From contig JACONQ010000001.1 of NCBI GenBank assembly GCA_014281115.1, positions 1,488,001-1,552,000 of the forward strand: a stretch of DNA of 64,000 bases, written 5' to 3'. The stretch comes from Laburnicola sp. R22_1. Its lineage: Eukaryota > Ascomycota > Dothideomycetes > Pleosporales > Didymosphaeriaceae. Every line of letters starts with the position of its first letter. The stretch's first letter is position 1. A program made the position numbers and the translations under genes. A model generated the notes under the pieces. That model saw only the letters and a list, made by a program, of their open reading frames with translations. It ran no database searches and was not told where the DNA came from. Positions 32,940 to 45,339 of the stretch are shown here, piece by piece.

Positions 32940-33230
32940 AACTAGATTAGAAGTTTATTAGACTAGATATAATTAAGTACCCTATAGGAAAAGAAGCCTA
33001 TAAAGTTAACTTCCTAGAATTAAATACATATCTAGTCTTCTATATATTATTGTTAGAGCTATATAAATAAAGAAGAGCTATTAAGTCTTAAGTAGGTTAT
33101 ATTATAGATACCCTACGCATATTTAGCAATAACGTGTAATATATAGAGAAATTGCTAGAGAGTAGGCAGTTATTAATTAGAACCTAAAAATACCTTATTA
33201 AATAGAAGGGTTACCTAGAAGAAAAAAACT
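32940..33230 (+). pseudogene. Gypsy C-terminal chromodomain relic
   Basis: Reads KYPIGKEAYKVNFLELNTYLVFYILLLEL and then YLIKWKGYLEEKN, the chromodomain core, followed by helical remnants. It identifies the element as a chromovirus. Confidence 0.75.
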
Positions 33231-34947
33231 TATAGAAGCTAAGTACTAACCTAAGTGCTAACGCTATTAAAGAGTTCTAAAAAGAAAAAAAGTTCTAGAA
33301 TAATATTAAAAAGGCTCTTGTTTAGATTAAACAACTATAGAAAGAGAATAAAAGAAGAAAGAATCTTCTTAAGAAAATTTGTTTTCTTTTCTTTTGTAAA
33401 CAAAAGGTTAAACTTAGATTAACTATATAGTTAGAGGATTACTATAGAAAGTATACTTACTACCTTTACCTATTTTTTTCCTATAGAGGATTTTTTTACT
33501 ATAATTATAAAGGTGTTTAACAGCGTAAGATGTTATAAAGGTAATATTAATGTAGAAAGATTATAGTATCTCTAGAAATTAGTTAAAAAGGACTATAAAG
33601 AACTATAAGAGTACATTATACTTTAATTAGAGCTAAAAAAGAGAATATTCTAAGAACCTAGATTTAAGATATTTTAGGGCGTCGCCACCTACTAAAAGGC
33701 ACTATTTAAGTCCTAATAGACTCCTATATTATAGGGAGCTATTATTCCTAAGGACCCTAAAGCATAATAGCCCTAGAGGTTCCCCTTACACATATATATT
33801 AGCCTAAGGCCTCTAAAGGGACTAAAAGCACTACTAAGAAGCTAGAAAAGCACTATCCGCAACTAAGGCTATAAGTAGGGCTCTTACTATTACTCTAGTA
33901 CTCTTAATAATATATAAGCCTATATTTATTTTATAATTGCGTTAATATATAATATAATAGAATAAAGAGTAAAATTATAAATCTTATTACGCTTAGAAGT
34001 TTTATCCTTATAAGTAGTATTGTTAATTGCCTTTTTATAATAATATTACTTTGTTTTACACTTTATATTAGTCTAAGCACGCTTCTTAATAAAATAATAG
34101 GTTGATCTATATATATTACTACTATTATAGATATATAGATTTTAAGCGTAGGGCTTAAATAAGCTAAAAAGTAATTAGTTAATAAAAAGTGCTATAAGAA
34201 TAACTACACCTACTTAATATAGTTTATAAGCCTCTTAGTAGTCTTACAAACGCGTTTCTTATTTTTATTAGAATTACTACTATAGAGAATAACCTAAGCA
34301 GTTATAAGGTAGTTAAGCTTAGCATTAAAGTTAATAGGGCACTATATTATCTTAGTTAGTAGTATAATAGCGCCTAATGTAGGTATATATTACTATTAGA
34401 TAATATTTATCCTAAATTAAGCAATTTCTATACCTAGATAGCTACACTTTATTAATTTAGATTAATAGAATAAGTTCTATATCTAGAAAATAATAAGTAT
34501 GTAGAAGATCCCTTTATAGATAAGTTTAATATAATAAACGTATAGATTTGCGCTAGTAGGTTAGTTGTAAGCTAACTCTACCTACTATATAGTAAGCGTC
34601 TTCTTATAAGCTATTATACTATAGAAAGGAATATTAGAATATATTAGTATAATAAGAGTAAAATAGTATATACTAAATTAACTAGTAGAGGCATAAGAAG
34701 TAAGAGTAGTGCAAAAGTAGGCAAAACCTAAAATAACTACACTAAGCCTTACTTAATAGCACCTTTAGCTCCTAAATTAGTTAGGTGCCTTAGAGCACCT
34801 TAATAGCGTAATAGCGTCTAATATAATAATAATTATTGCTATATAGTTATAAAACTAGTACTTGTTTATTTTTTAAGCAGAGATAGTAGGATATTATATG
34901 TTTTAATCTTCTAGAGCAATCTATGTTAGATTAATCCTAGAAGGGGA

Positions 34948-35141
34948 ATACTATAAGGCCTTCTTATTACTTAACTAGCCTAATAAGGCCTTATACCTTC
35001 TTTAGGCCTAGTAAGAGTTTAGATAAAAAAACCCCTTACTTTAGATAAGAGCGAGTAGCAATTTGTCTTATTACTACTTACCTCCTAATATTATTCTATT
35101 CTGCCTTATTAACTACTAGGCATCCTAGTAGCGCCCTTAGA
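34948..35141 (+). repeat. 3' LTR of the Gypsy chromovirus
   Basis: About 194 bp, homologous to 25994-26316 minus the SR1 insert. Confidence 0.7.
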
Positions 35142-36042
35142 CTATCTAAAATAGCTATAAAATCTTTCTAACTATATACTAATTTCTATATAACTATTAT
35201 AAACTATTAGGTGCTATTACGTGCTATTAGGCTCTATTGTTTTTATCTCGATTTATTATACTCTATTATACGTTATTATAAATTCTTATTAATTATTCTA
35301 TTTCTTATAGTAATTTAGCAAGAATTACTATAAATTATTATAACTTTAACTTAACTTATTAACGTTTACTAGAACTACGTTATTTATTAGAACTATAAGA
35401 GGCTAAGCGCCCTTTTACTAGTTACTTAGCCTGCTACCTTAGAGCCTTAGAGTTCTAAGTCTATGCTTCTACTAAGCTAGAAGTATATAAGTCTGTAGCT
35501 AGAGTTACCTTTAAACTTTATTATATTTATAAGTTTACTTAGGTAACTTTAACCTCTTAGTCTAAAGTCTCTTATATTAAATTTAATTAACTTCTTATAA
35601 TAGGAGAGCTTGTAAGATCTCCTTAATACGCTAAGAATAAATTTATAAATATAAGAAAGAATTTGTAGTGCACTTCTTTGCACCTAAATAATTTTATATT
35701 TTAGTTTTAAAAGACGCAGAGAGCTATAATCTAGTCTATAATACCTTTAAAATAGGTCTTTAGTAAGTAGTTAAGTTTTTTTTGTAAACAAAGCTACATT
35801 TCGCAACTATACTATGGCATAAAAGAAAATCTAGCTATAACCTATTTTTCTATATACTAGCTCTGTGAGATACCTATGGACTATATAAATACACGTGACT
35901 AAGTTAATAATGCGCTTATTGTTTGGCACCCCGCAAGACCGTTAAGTACACTAGTAGAGTTAACTTAACTATAGTTTAGAACTATTATTAAGCAGTAACT
36001 TATCTCGCCCATAGTTAAGTTAAATATTAAGATTCCTTAACC
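35142..36042 (+). repeat. Fragment of repeat family V, copy 1
   Basis: 35,160-35,370 matches 61,965-62,110; 35,395-35,580 matches 48,400-48,575; 35,770-36,020 matches 49,235-49,475 and, reversed, 57,420-57,665. The family's coding content is not recognised. Confidence 0.65.
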
Positions 36043-36050
36043 CTATAAAC

Positions 36051-36450
36051 TAGGCTGGTAAATGGGTTCGGAGTACCCAGGTTAGGTATAGGGTTAGGTT
36101 GGGGTCGCATAGACTATAGGTATAGGTTAGGTTAGGTTATATAGACCTTAGGTTAGATTAGGTTAATTATATAAGATCCTAAACCTAATCTAACCTATAC
36201 CTAACCTAATTATGTAAGACCTTAGCTTAATTTAACTTAGTTTAATATTATTTAAAATATATTTTTAATTAATTATAATAGCTATTTATTACAGACTAAA
36301 TAGATACCTTAGGGTTAGATTAGGGTTAGAGTCTTATATAAGTAGAGTTAAGTTAGAGTTAGATTAGATTACGTAAGACTCTAACTCTAACCCAATCCTA
36401 CTTACGTAAGACTCTAACCCCAACCTAACCTATACCTATTTGCCAGCCTA
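36051..36450. mobile_element. hAT-type foldback MITE with telomere-like motifs
   Basis: 400 bp with inverted ends TAGGCTGGTAAATGGGT and ACCTATTTGCCAGCCTA and exact 8-bp CTATAAAC duplications (36043-36050, 36451-36458), as in the hAT superfamily. The interior repeats GGTTAGG/TTAGGG-like motifs in both orientations, so the strand can fold on itself. No coding capacity. Confidence 0.8.
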
Positions 36451-36639
36451 CTATAAACAAATATTAATATAATAAAGAAAGCCCTAGAGTCTTTTTATAA
36501 AAGAGAAAACGCCTTTATCTCTTACCTAATATAATAAGTTACTAAACTCTAATAGTAAGGAGCTATAGGAGTAGATATTACTACTAATTTTACTAAAGAA
36601 ATATATATAGAAGATTAAGCTAGTCTACTAGTATCTATA

Positions 36640-36765
36640 GTTTTTTTGCAACTAAGAGGTTTCTAATAAAAATATTATAATAATAGCAGTTATCCCTTCT
36701 ACTGTTATTAATATAAAAAAGTGTTTTAAGATATTTAATAAAAAGGGGTTAGCGCGTTAGCCCAA
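36640..36765 (-). mobile_element. SR2 short repeat copy c
   Basis: 126 bp beginning GTTTTTTTGC (its A-rich tail read on the other strand), with exact ACTAGTATCTATA duplications (36627-36639, 36766-36778). Confidence 0.85.
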
Positions 36766-38419
36766 ACTAGTATCTATAAAACTAAAGATTAATAGAGCCC
36801 TAAGCACCTCTCTAAAAGGGGGGAGGAGTCTAGAATATAGAAGGAGCCGCCTTTTAGAAAACACTAACTTAGATTATAAGCTATCTTACTAGCTTAAAGT
36901 AACTTTAAGCTGCACTAGTAGCTTAACTAAATACTAATAAATAGCTTTAGACCTTATTAGAAGTAATTGCTAATTAACTTGCCTAATTAAAGCAATATAC
37001 TAAAATAGAGACTATGCCTTTAGTCTCCTTTTAAATAATAGTAGTAATACTAGCAGCTAGTAAAGCGCTAATAAAGCGCTAACGCTCCTAACTCCTTAAC
37101 CTAGAGTTGTTCTCTAGAAGCTGTTAGGATTACTAGTATTAGGAATATATAATAAAGGCTAAGATTAATAAGAATTACCCTCTTTTAGAGAATATAGTTA
37201 ATTATATTATAAGTAAGCTAATAGGTAAAGTAGTAGATATTGTACTAGTCTTTATAAAGAAAAGAACCTATTTTAAAAATAAATTTTAGGCTTTTCTAGA
37301 TATAAGCTTCTGCAATAAGTTAGTAGAAAAGTAGGTATAGAATAGACTATTCTTTAGCTAGTAGGGTAAAATAATACTAGCTAGATTTAATGCTAACTTT
37401 ATACGCCTAGCTACTAAGGCTAATAAAGATAATTAGAAGAACCTAAAGAATATTTACTAGAAAGCCTTATATATAGATTTATAGGATAGGCTAATTACGC
37501 TAGAGATTTTTAAGAATTAGGACCTTATAATACTTATAGATAGAGTTAATATAGTTAAGGAAAATAGTAGCTATATAAAGATATTAAAGCCTTTTTATAT
37601 AATAGCCTTCTTTTTTACTAAGTCTATAAAAACTATAAATTAGAAACTTACGCGTTTTAGTACTATAAAGACTAATAAAGCAAATAAAGACTAAAAAGCG
37701 CGCTAAATAGGTCTCTAAAAAGGAGTTAGAAAAGCGCTATAAAAAGGGAGCATGCTTCTACCATAGTAAGAAAGGCTATAGCGTCTAGAACTATTACCTT
37801 TAAGCTACTATATCTTTAACCTAAGCTAGATTAGGCAAAGCCTAGGAGATAAATAGTAGTAATAAGAATATTAATAGCTTAGTAGAGTTAGAAAACTAGT
37901 TTCTCCCTTTAGAAGTTATTAGAGGGAAGAAATAAAGTCAGTTATAAAGAAACTAGAGAAGAACTTTAATATATATAGAAAAATATAGCCTTTGCGTATA
38001 CTATGCTTAATTTACGGTATTTAACTACTACTTTTATATCTAAGAAGTTTGCTAGAAAAGCTAACCTATAATATATTAGTATAAATAATCTCTATTAAAT
38101 AATAGAATTTAAAGAAGTAACCTCTTTAGTTTACAAAGCCACTTATATAAAGATAGATATTAGAAAATATATTAATAAAAAAGAAAGACTATAAACTAGT
38201 GCTTAGTTTACTATAGTAGAAGAAGAACACTATATTAGCAGCCCTAGGAAAATAGTTTATATATATAGGATCCTTTTATATAAGAATTAGAAATAAGTAG
38301 GGGAGACAAATTCCTACTTCTAGTTAAATGGTCTTTGCTACGTTGTTTATAACCCTAAATAGGAGAAATATAAAAGAAAAAAATAAGTTAATAGTTTTTA
38401 CTACTTCTCTTGAGGATAT

Positions 38420-39095
38420 CTAAAAGGCCCTAGTCCTAAAGGCTAAAGTAGACCTAAGAGACTACCTCCCTAAGTGGCTTCTAGACTAGGTAGAAGTTTT
38501 CTTAAAAGAGTAAGCTAATAAACTTCCCCTATTATAAGGCCCTAGAATGAACTACTTAATTCCCCTTATTAAGAAAAATAGAGGGATCCTAAAGATCCCC
38601 TTTAGGCCCCTTTATAGTATATTAAAGGAGAAACTACTAGTTCTTTATAAGAAACTAATAAAGTACCTTAACTATAGCTTTATTTAGGTAAGTAAATCTA
38701 GCGCTATAGCACTAGTGTTATTTATAAAAAAACTTAAAAGAGGTTTATAATTTTATATAGACAACTAGGCGTTAAATGCCCTATTAAAGAAAGATTGCTA
38801 CCTTCTTTCCCTTATTAGAGAGATGTTGCAGCTCCTTACTAAGGCTAAGTAGCTAATAAAATTAAATATAATTTAGGCCTTTTATAAGCTAAGGATAGTA
38901 AAAAAAGAGGAATAGAAAATAGTCTTTTAAACCTAATTTAGATTATATAAGTAGTTAGTAGTCCCTTTTAGACTAGCTAATGCACTAAGAACTTTCTAAA
39001 AATATATTAACTTTATTCTAAAGAAGTACTTAAATAACTTCTACTTTGCTTATGTAAATAATATTCTTATATTTGTTAGTAAATCTCTAAAGGAC
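38420..39095 (+). pseudogene. Reverse transcriptase relic of the second Gypsy element
   Basis: The frame is preserved across about 220 codons apart from TAG/TAA at Gln positions. The two catalytic Asp codons at 39057-39062 are both Asn (AAT), a G-to-A change typical of RIP. The Y element insertion ends the frame at 39,109. Confidence 0.8.
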
Positions 39096-39109
39096 TATTA
39101 GAATAAAGT

Positions 39110-40252
39110 CGGCTTGCCGAACGCCTTTTTTAACCTTTTTTTAGTTTGAGATTAAAGGAGATTAAGATAAAAAGGTTATTATATACTACTATGTACAGCA
39201 CCTAATTATAATTAAAGACTAACCTTAAATACCTTAACAACGCAACAATAGTTTAAACTTACTTGTATCCCCTAATACCTATAAGCTTCTAGTCCTAATA
39301 TAAGGTTTACTTATGACGTACACAGTATACCTAGCTTATTACTACTACTATTATTAGTTATTTGCGCTCGCGCTACTATATAGCGTACTTACTTAGCTAA
39401 GCTAACTTAATAGTAATAATAGCTAGAAGGATCTTACAAATTTATGCGACACTTTTACTATACTAGAGCTTATTAACAAAGACCTTATTATTCTCTTGCG
39501 TCCTCTACTAGAGGATTCTAGTACTTATAAGAAGTAATTGCGTCCATTAGGGCGGGAATATAGTCTTTTTAGTTTTTAAGAACTAGATAAGCTGCTAACC
39601 TAGCTAGTACACAAGAATTGCCTTCTAGATAGTTAGGTATACTAGTCTCTAATAGATAATTATCTTATAGATAGAATAAAACTCTAGCGTTAGTGTTACC
39701 TTAGTAGTAGCGACGCAAATCTTTAGCATATACTTTTTAGTAATAGTAAGTACTTCTTTAGAAATAATATTAATGCCTAAATAAATAGTAGAGTATAGAG
39801 AGATAGTAGAAATTTTGTTAAGGATAACCTTAATATAGTAATAGAGTAATAGTGTATCTAGTACGTATTACTATTATTCTACTACTTATAAGAAATAGTA
39901 TATACTTATTAATATATTAACTTATATTATTTGCAATAATCTAGATAGTAGTTTATAACTTAAAATAGCAGTTTATAACTTAGAATAGCGGAGAAGAGAT
40001 AGCTTATAGTATAACTATACTAAAGTCTTATCTTCCCTAAAGTTCTAAGTAGCCTCTTTGCAAAGATTTTACTTATAGAAGTAGTCCTACGCTAAGACTA
40101 CTAAGCTCGCTTAGTAGTTTAAACGTGCTTTTTTTATAATTTCCTTTTTTACACTCTTTTTAATTACTAAGCAGGGGGCTCTGCTTTTTTTGTTATATTA
40201 TTTAAGATAAAAGCCTTTATTATGCTACCCCTAGGTAGTTAATTTAACGCCA
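39110..40252 (-). mobile_element. Y element copy 2
   Basis: 1,143 bp, flanked by exact 14-bp TATTAGAATAAAGT duplications (39096-39109, 40253-40266) inside the Gypsy pol frame. Its left end begins CGGCTTGCCGAACGCC, a short hairpin. Its right end is an SR1 module. No TIR or LTR. This is the best preserved Y end. Confidence 0.85.
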
Positions 40253-41636
40253 TATTAGAATAAAGTATAATAAATAGTAGAAAGGTTAGGTAAAGTAGGG
40301 CTGTATCTAGATATTAAGAAGTGTAAGTTCGCAGTTACTAAAACTAAGTACTTTAGATTTATTATAAAGTGTGGAAAGGAGATTAGTATAGACCTAGAGA
40401 AGGTTAAGGCTATTTAGGACTAGGCCCTTTCTACTAATATAAAGAGTGTTTAGAGTTTTTTAAAGTTTGCTAACTTCTATAAGAGGTTTATAAAGAACTT
40501 TTTAGGAGTAGCGTTTCTATTAATAAAGTTAACTAGAAAGAAAACTCTCTTATTATAAAGGCAGAAATAATAGTAGGCCTTTAATTATCTAAAGAGGGTA
40601 TTTTGTACTAAACCTATACTAGCCTACTTTAATTCTAAGAAGAAAGGAGTATTAAGGACTAACTTCTTAGATTAGGCCTCTAGTGCCTACTTCTTATAAT
40701 TTAATGCAGATAGAGTTTTTAAGCTAATTACCTACTTTTTACTAAATACACCTCTATAAAGGCAAACTATATAATTTATAATAAGGAGATACTTATAGTA
40801 ATTAAGGTAACTAAAGAGTAGTATAATATACTTTAGGCTATTTCTTATACGCTTATATATACTAATTATAAGAACCTTATATACTTTATAAAGTTTAGAA
40901 GATTAGATAAGAGGCATATACGCTAGACTAATACTTTTAGTAAATATAATATAATATTCTAGTATAGACTAGGAATTATTAACTTAAGAGTAGACGCTCT
41001 CTTATAATACTAGTAAGATATACCTATAGATACTAAAGACAACTAGATTAAGTCTTATAAAATCTAACTTCTTAAGAAAGTCTCCTTAGAAAATAAGAAT
41101 ATAGGGCTTTAGATATCTATAGCCGTACTAATATAAGCCTTACCTAGGAGACTTAACCCCTTAGAAAAGAAGAGAGTAGAGCTAAATATAAAAAATACTA
41201 GTTTCCTTTTTCTTATCTACTAAAAGAGTTTTCTTTTAGACCTAAAATATATCTCCTAGTAGACCTAAACGTGTCTAAACTATAGTTTTATAGCTTAAAG
41301 AGAAATTTTATACTAAGGGAAGTAAAAAAGTATATTTTTTACTATAGGCGCACTTTTCTCTTCTTTTTAAATCTAAAGATTGCTATATAAGAATGCGATA
41401 TTAATAACGCTAGTTATCTTTAGTACTAGAAATAAAGATAGATTCTAGACTAGAAACCTCTATAGATAATACTATTTACTATAATTTATAACTTCCCTAT
41501 ATCTAGGCATTTAGAAAGAAAGATTACCTATAAAATAGTTGCCTAATCCTACTTTGTTTTAGAAATATTAGACTTTATTTATAAATTTATTAAGAACTAT
41601 AATATATATAAAAGAACTAAGCTGTAAAGGAATATA

Positions 41637-41761
41637 TAGCGTTAAACTAACTACCTAGGGGTAGCATAATAAAGGCTTTCATCTTAAATAATATGACAAA
41701 AAAGCAGAGCCCCCTGCTTAGTAATCAAAAAAAGCGTGAAAAGCTAGTTATAAAAATGCGG
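41637..41761 (+). mobile_element. SR1 short repeat copy f
   Basis: 125 bp, flanked by exact TAAAGGAATATA duplications (41625-41636, 41762-41773), inside the Gypsy integrase relic. Confidence 0.85.
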
Positions 41762-41975
41762 TAAAGGAATATAAAATAAGGGTTACTAAAACCTCTTCCC
41801 CTTTTTAATTAGATATAGAAAGAAATCTCTATAGACTTTATTACTAAGCTTCTAATAAGTAAGGAGAATATAAATATAATAGTAGTATATAATAGGCTAG
41901 AGAAAAGAATAGTTTTAGTCCTTCTACTAGACTTAGAGATAGAAACTATAATAAAGGCGTTCCTTTATTATATTA

Positions 41976-42102
41976 TGTGGCGTTATTTTATCTACTTAGG
42001 AGTAGGACGACAAAGGCTTTTATCTCAAATAACATAACAAAAAAAGCAGAGCCCCCTGCTTAGTAATCAAAAAAGGCGTAAAAAGGTAATGACAAAAAAA
42101 AG
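41976..42102 (+). mobile_element. SR1 short repeat copy g
   Basis: 127 bp starting GTGGCG, flanked by exact TTATTATATTAT duplications (41964-41975, 42103-42114). It lies only 215 bp from copy f in the same host element. Confidence 0.85.
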
Positions 42103-43509
42103 TTATTATATTATAGCCTACTATTAGCTACCTAATACTATAACTTCTAATTATAGAGATTAATTTATAAGCAACTGTTAAAAGTATCTATATAAGAGGA
42201 TAAAAGTTTAGAGAAGATTATTCTTCTCTAAGTATTTAGAGACTAATAGCACTCTAAAATATATAAACTCTATAATTAAGGCCTACCTTTGCGCTTTTAT
42301 ATACTAAGATTAAAAGTATTAGGCTTTATACTGCCCTATAGTATAAATAGCTATTAATAGATAAGAAGCCACTTTTACTAAAGTAGCACTATTTTTTCTC
42401 TAGTATAGGTATAATATAGACCTAGCTAAGCTAGACGTAAAGATAAAAGCTATTAACTATTACTAGTAGGATCTACAACTAGTAAAGTCTGCTAAAGCTT
42501 TACTATAGAAGTTCTAAGAAGTTTTTATATTTATTTAAGCTAAAATAGCTAAGTCCTAATAAGAGTAGAAATAGTAAGCAAACTAGTACTAAAGAGATAC
42601 TTTAGTATTAAAGAAAGAAGATAAAGTTTAGCTCTAGTATAGGGACTACTTATCTAACTTCTAACCTAATAAGAAATTAGACTAGAACAATATAAAGTTT
42701 ATAGTTACGTAAGTAGTAAACTTCTATAATATAGAACTAGATATTTTACCTAAAGTCTACCTAGTGTTCTTAGTAAATTATCTCTGCTTAGCTAAAAAAG
42801 ATCCTCTTTTTAGCTAGGTTATAAATAATAGGAAACTAGGAGGCTATTATTATTAAAGGAGAAGAGAAATAGGTTATAGAAGACATTCTAGCTAAAAAAA
42901 ACCTACCTAAAGGAGGAGGGGGCTATAGAGATTACTCTATTAAGTTAAGTAGTTAGATAATACTAATTTAACTTAGAAACCTGCTATAAATCTCTTAACT
43001 ATAGAAATATTAGATTGCTAGAAAATATACACCTTTTTATTCTAAAATAATAATAGAAAATTACCTATAAACTTCTATAGGAACTCTCTAAACTAATAAA
43101 TATACTGCAGCTCCTAGTATAGGAGTTATATCTCTAGTAGAGAATTTAGGAGGCTTCTACTAAAGGAAAGTTAGAATAAGCCTAGACTTCTAGCCTTCCT
43201 TACTAATTAGTAATTACTTAAAAATTAGTAAGAAATAAGACTATAATCTGCTTAGAAGAGTAGGAAATACTTAAGAAAGTATAATAAACTATTTAGAAGC
43301 GCCAGCTCTAATATAAGTAAGTAGAAGAAGGAAGAATTGTCTTTCCTATAACAAAACAATATAGGCTCTAAGTAATAGAAGGTAGGGCAATTAGAAAGTA
43401 GAGAAGGGAGGCTATTTAGAGAGGGATGTTATAAAGAAAAGAAAATAGATATAGTGTAGCCTAAGAGATTAAATATTTAAGAAGCTAAGCTTATAGCTTA
43501 GCTATATTT

Positions 43510-45325
43510 TAGGAAGAGAAATATCGCAGACCTTTTAGTATATAGTACAACGCTATAATAGAAAGCTATAGGTGTGCTAAAAACGCATTAAAAAAGGTAA
43601 AGTAGCTTAGAAATAGATAGGTTAGGCTAGGGACTGTTTGTTAGTACGTGCAAATTAGTCTCTTTTACTAAAGGTAGTTAATTATAAGATATACTAAGTA
43701 CTAAAGTAATAATATAATATATAGTTGCCTATATATACGCAATATAAAATTCGCAACTAGATATAGATTAAGTGTTTATCTATTTACTCTATAATATATT
43801 TAATTATTATATAAGACCTTAAGGTTACTATATCTATCCCTTACCCTAAAGATACTATTACTATTGCCACTAGACATGCAATATTGCGCCCCTACCTAGA
43901 AGATATAAATTATAACGCCCGTGGATATTAGACCCAAACACAATATTAGGTCGCTAGAAAGTAGTTATCGCGTGATAAAGATTTAGTATACTAGGCGTTG
44001 CTAATATTATAAGAGGCAGACTTTATACGCTGTATATATAGCGAACTATAGTTACGCTACTACTAGATTATAAGTGCAATAACTAAACTTATAGTTAAGC
44101 GTTTTATTACCGACACTACTCCTACGGTTACAACTTCGCGTAGGTCTACTATAACTCTCTAATAGTCTACTAGTTAAGAGATAACATATAACTTAGTTAT
44201 ACTAGATAGTAGACTATTTATTAACTACTATTACTAATCCTGCTATGTTAAAAGTTAATAATAAAATTATTATTATTTTATATATATTTTATTACTACTA
44301 CTATGTGCTAGATACTAGATTTTACTACATTCTATTTTACTACTCTCTATGTATAGTACGAACTTAATATTAGTTAGAATCTTTATACAACGAAGATCCT
44401 TAATCAATAATAACGTAGTTAGGTATAATATAGCTAAGTATAACATAGCTAAGTATAATAGCTAGATACTACTTAATATTAATAACTATATAGTTTATAC
44501 TAAGGACCTATATAGTAAGGAAATAGCTACTATAAAATTAGATTACTATATTAAGCAGAATATAGATATTAGTAAGTAGAAGCCTAGGATTAAAGGCGAG
44601 ATAAGCCTTATAATATAGATTGCCCTATACTAGTTTAGGTATAAGGTGCTTATAACTATTAAGAATAAGAACTAAACAAATATAAATATTTTTATAAAGT
44701 AAAAGTCTAGGCTAGCAGCTATATACTACTATATAGCTTATAGAAGCAATTACTACTAAGGACTATAAGCAATATTAGATCTCTAATTAATAGCTTATTA
44801 CTTCTATAATAATAGCTATACTAAGTAGGTGCTAGAGATGTAAAGGATATATAGGTACGCACTTATACTATAGAATTTTTATAGAAAATAGATAGAGTAA
44901 TAGCTAGGTATTTAAAGGTTAATAAGTTAATAGATTGTTAGCAAAGAATAGTAAAGTACTATTAAGTATTAGAAGTAGGCGCGCGCATAATATATTCTAT
45001 ATTATAGTAGTAAAGTATACGTCTAAAGGTTCTAAGTAGTTAATTATTTAGTAACATAGTAAAAGATTAAAAGGTAGATATTAATTATCTAGTAACGTAG
45101 TAGGTAGATAAGTAGGTAGAGTGTTATTATTGTAGGTTGTCTTATAAGCTAGGGGAGGTGTTAGAAAAACTTTAACGCACTCTAGTCCTAGGGCTTAGCA
45201 CACACATAATATTATATAATATTATATAGGCGCTAGTAACGCAATAAAAAAACGCAGTAATTAAACGTAGTAGGGCCACTTAAAAACTAATAAGTGGAGG
45301 CAGTTTATACTTCTACCTAGAAGAG
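43510..45325 (+). mobile_element. W element copy 1, with a nested solo LTR-like insert
   Basis: 1,816 bp, flanked by exact 14-bp GCTTAGCTATATTT duplications (43496-43509, 45326-45339). It starts TAGGAAGAGAAA and ends ..TCTACCTAGAAGAG; these ends are not inverted repeats. It matches W copy 2 along its length except for about 480 bp (43,913-44,397) that begin TATAACGCCCGTGG and look like an inserted LTR. Confidence 0.8.
43913..44397. repeat. Solo LTR-like insert in W element 1
   Basis: About 485 bp absent from W copy 2 at the corresponding point (near 46,974-46,982). The interior is non-coding. Borders are approximate. Confidence 0.5.
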
Positions 45326-45339
45326 GCTTAGCTATATTT

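Larger units (their letters stand above)
25994..35141 (+). mobile_element. Full-length, RIP-degraded Ty3/Gypsy chromovirus with nested insertions
   Basis: LTRs of about 195 bp lie at 25994-26316 (interrupted by SR1) and 34948-35141. Between them the + strand shows, through many stops: a gag zinc-knuckle relic (27462-27500), a protease block VNSGAK (27725-27742), reverse transcriptase (28,500-28,760), RNase H (29,150-29,450), an integrase core (31,980-32,700) and a chromodomain (32,940-33,230, with YLIKWKGY). This is the Ty3/Gypsy pol order with a C-terminal chromodomain. It is interrupted by the elements at 29458-31066, 31765-31973 and 32221-32465. The region 33,500-34,940 is unassigned interior. 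Confidence 0.85.
36459..43440 (+). mobile_element. Second RIP-degraded Ty3/Gypsy element, with nested SR1, SR2 and Y copies
   Basis: A + strand relic: a zinc-knuckle-like ACFYHSKKGYSVQNYY near 37,745, then reverse transcriptase 38,420-39,095 (MNYLIPLIKKNRGILKIPFRPLY.., YIDNQALNALLKKDCYLL). The catalytic box reads Y-V-N-N at 39051-39062 instead of Y-V-D-D. The gene resumes at 40,267 after a Y element and runs on through RNase H and integrase-like sequence to about 43,430. Its ends are unclear because W element 1 follows. Confidence 0.75.

Noticed and set aside
36051..36450. A true telomere or telomere-proximal tract
   Set aside because: The motifs are degenerate, occur in both orientations and are bounded by hAT-type ends with an 8-bp duplication.
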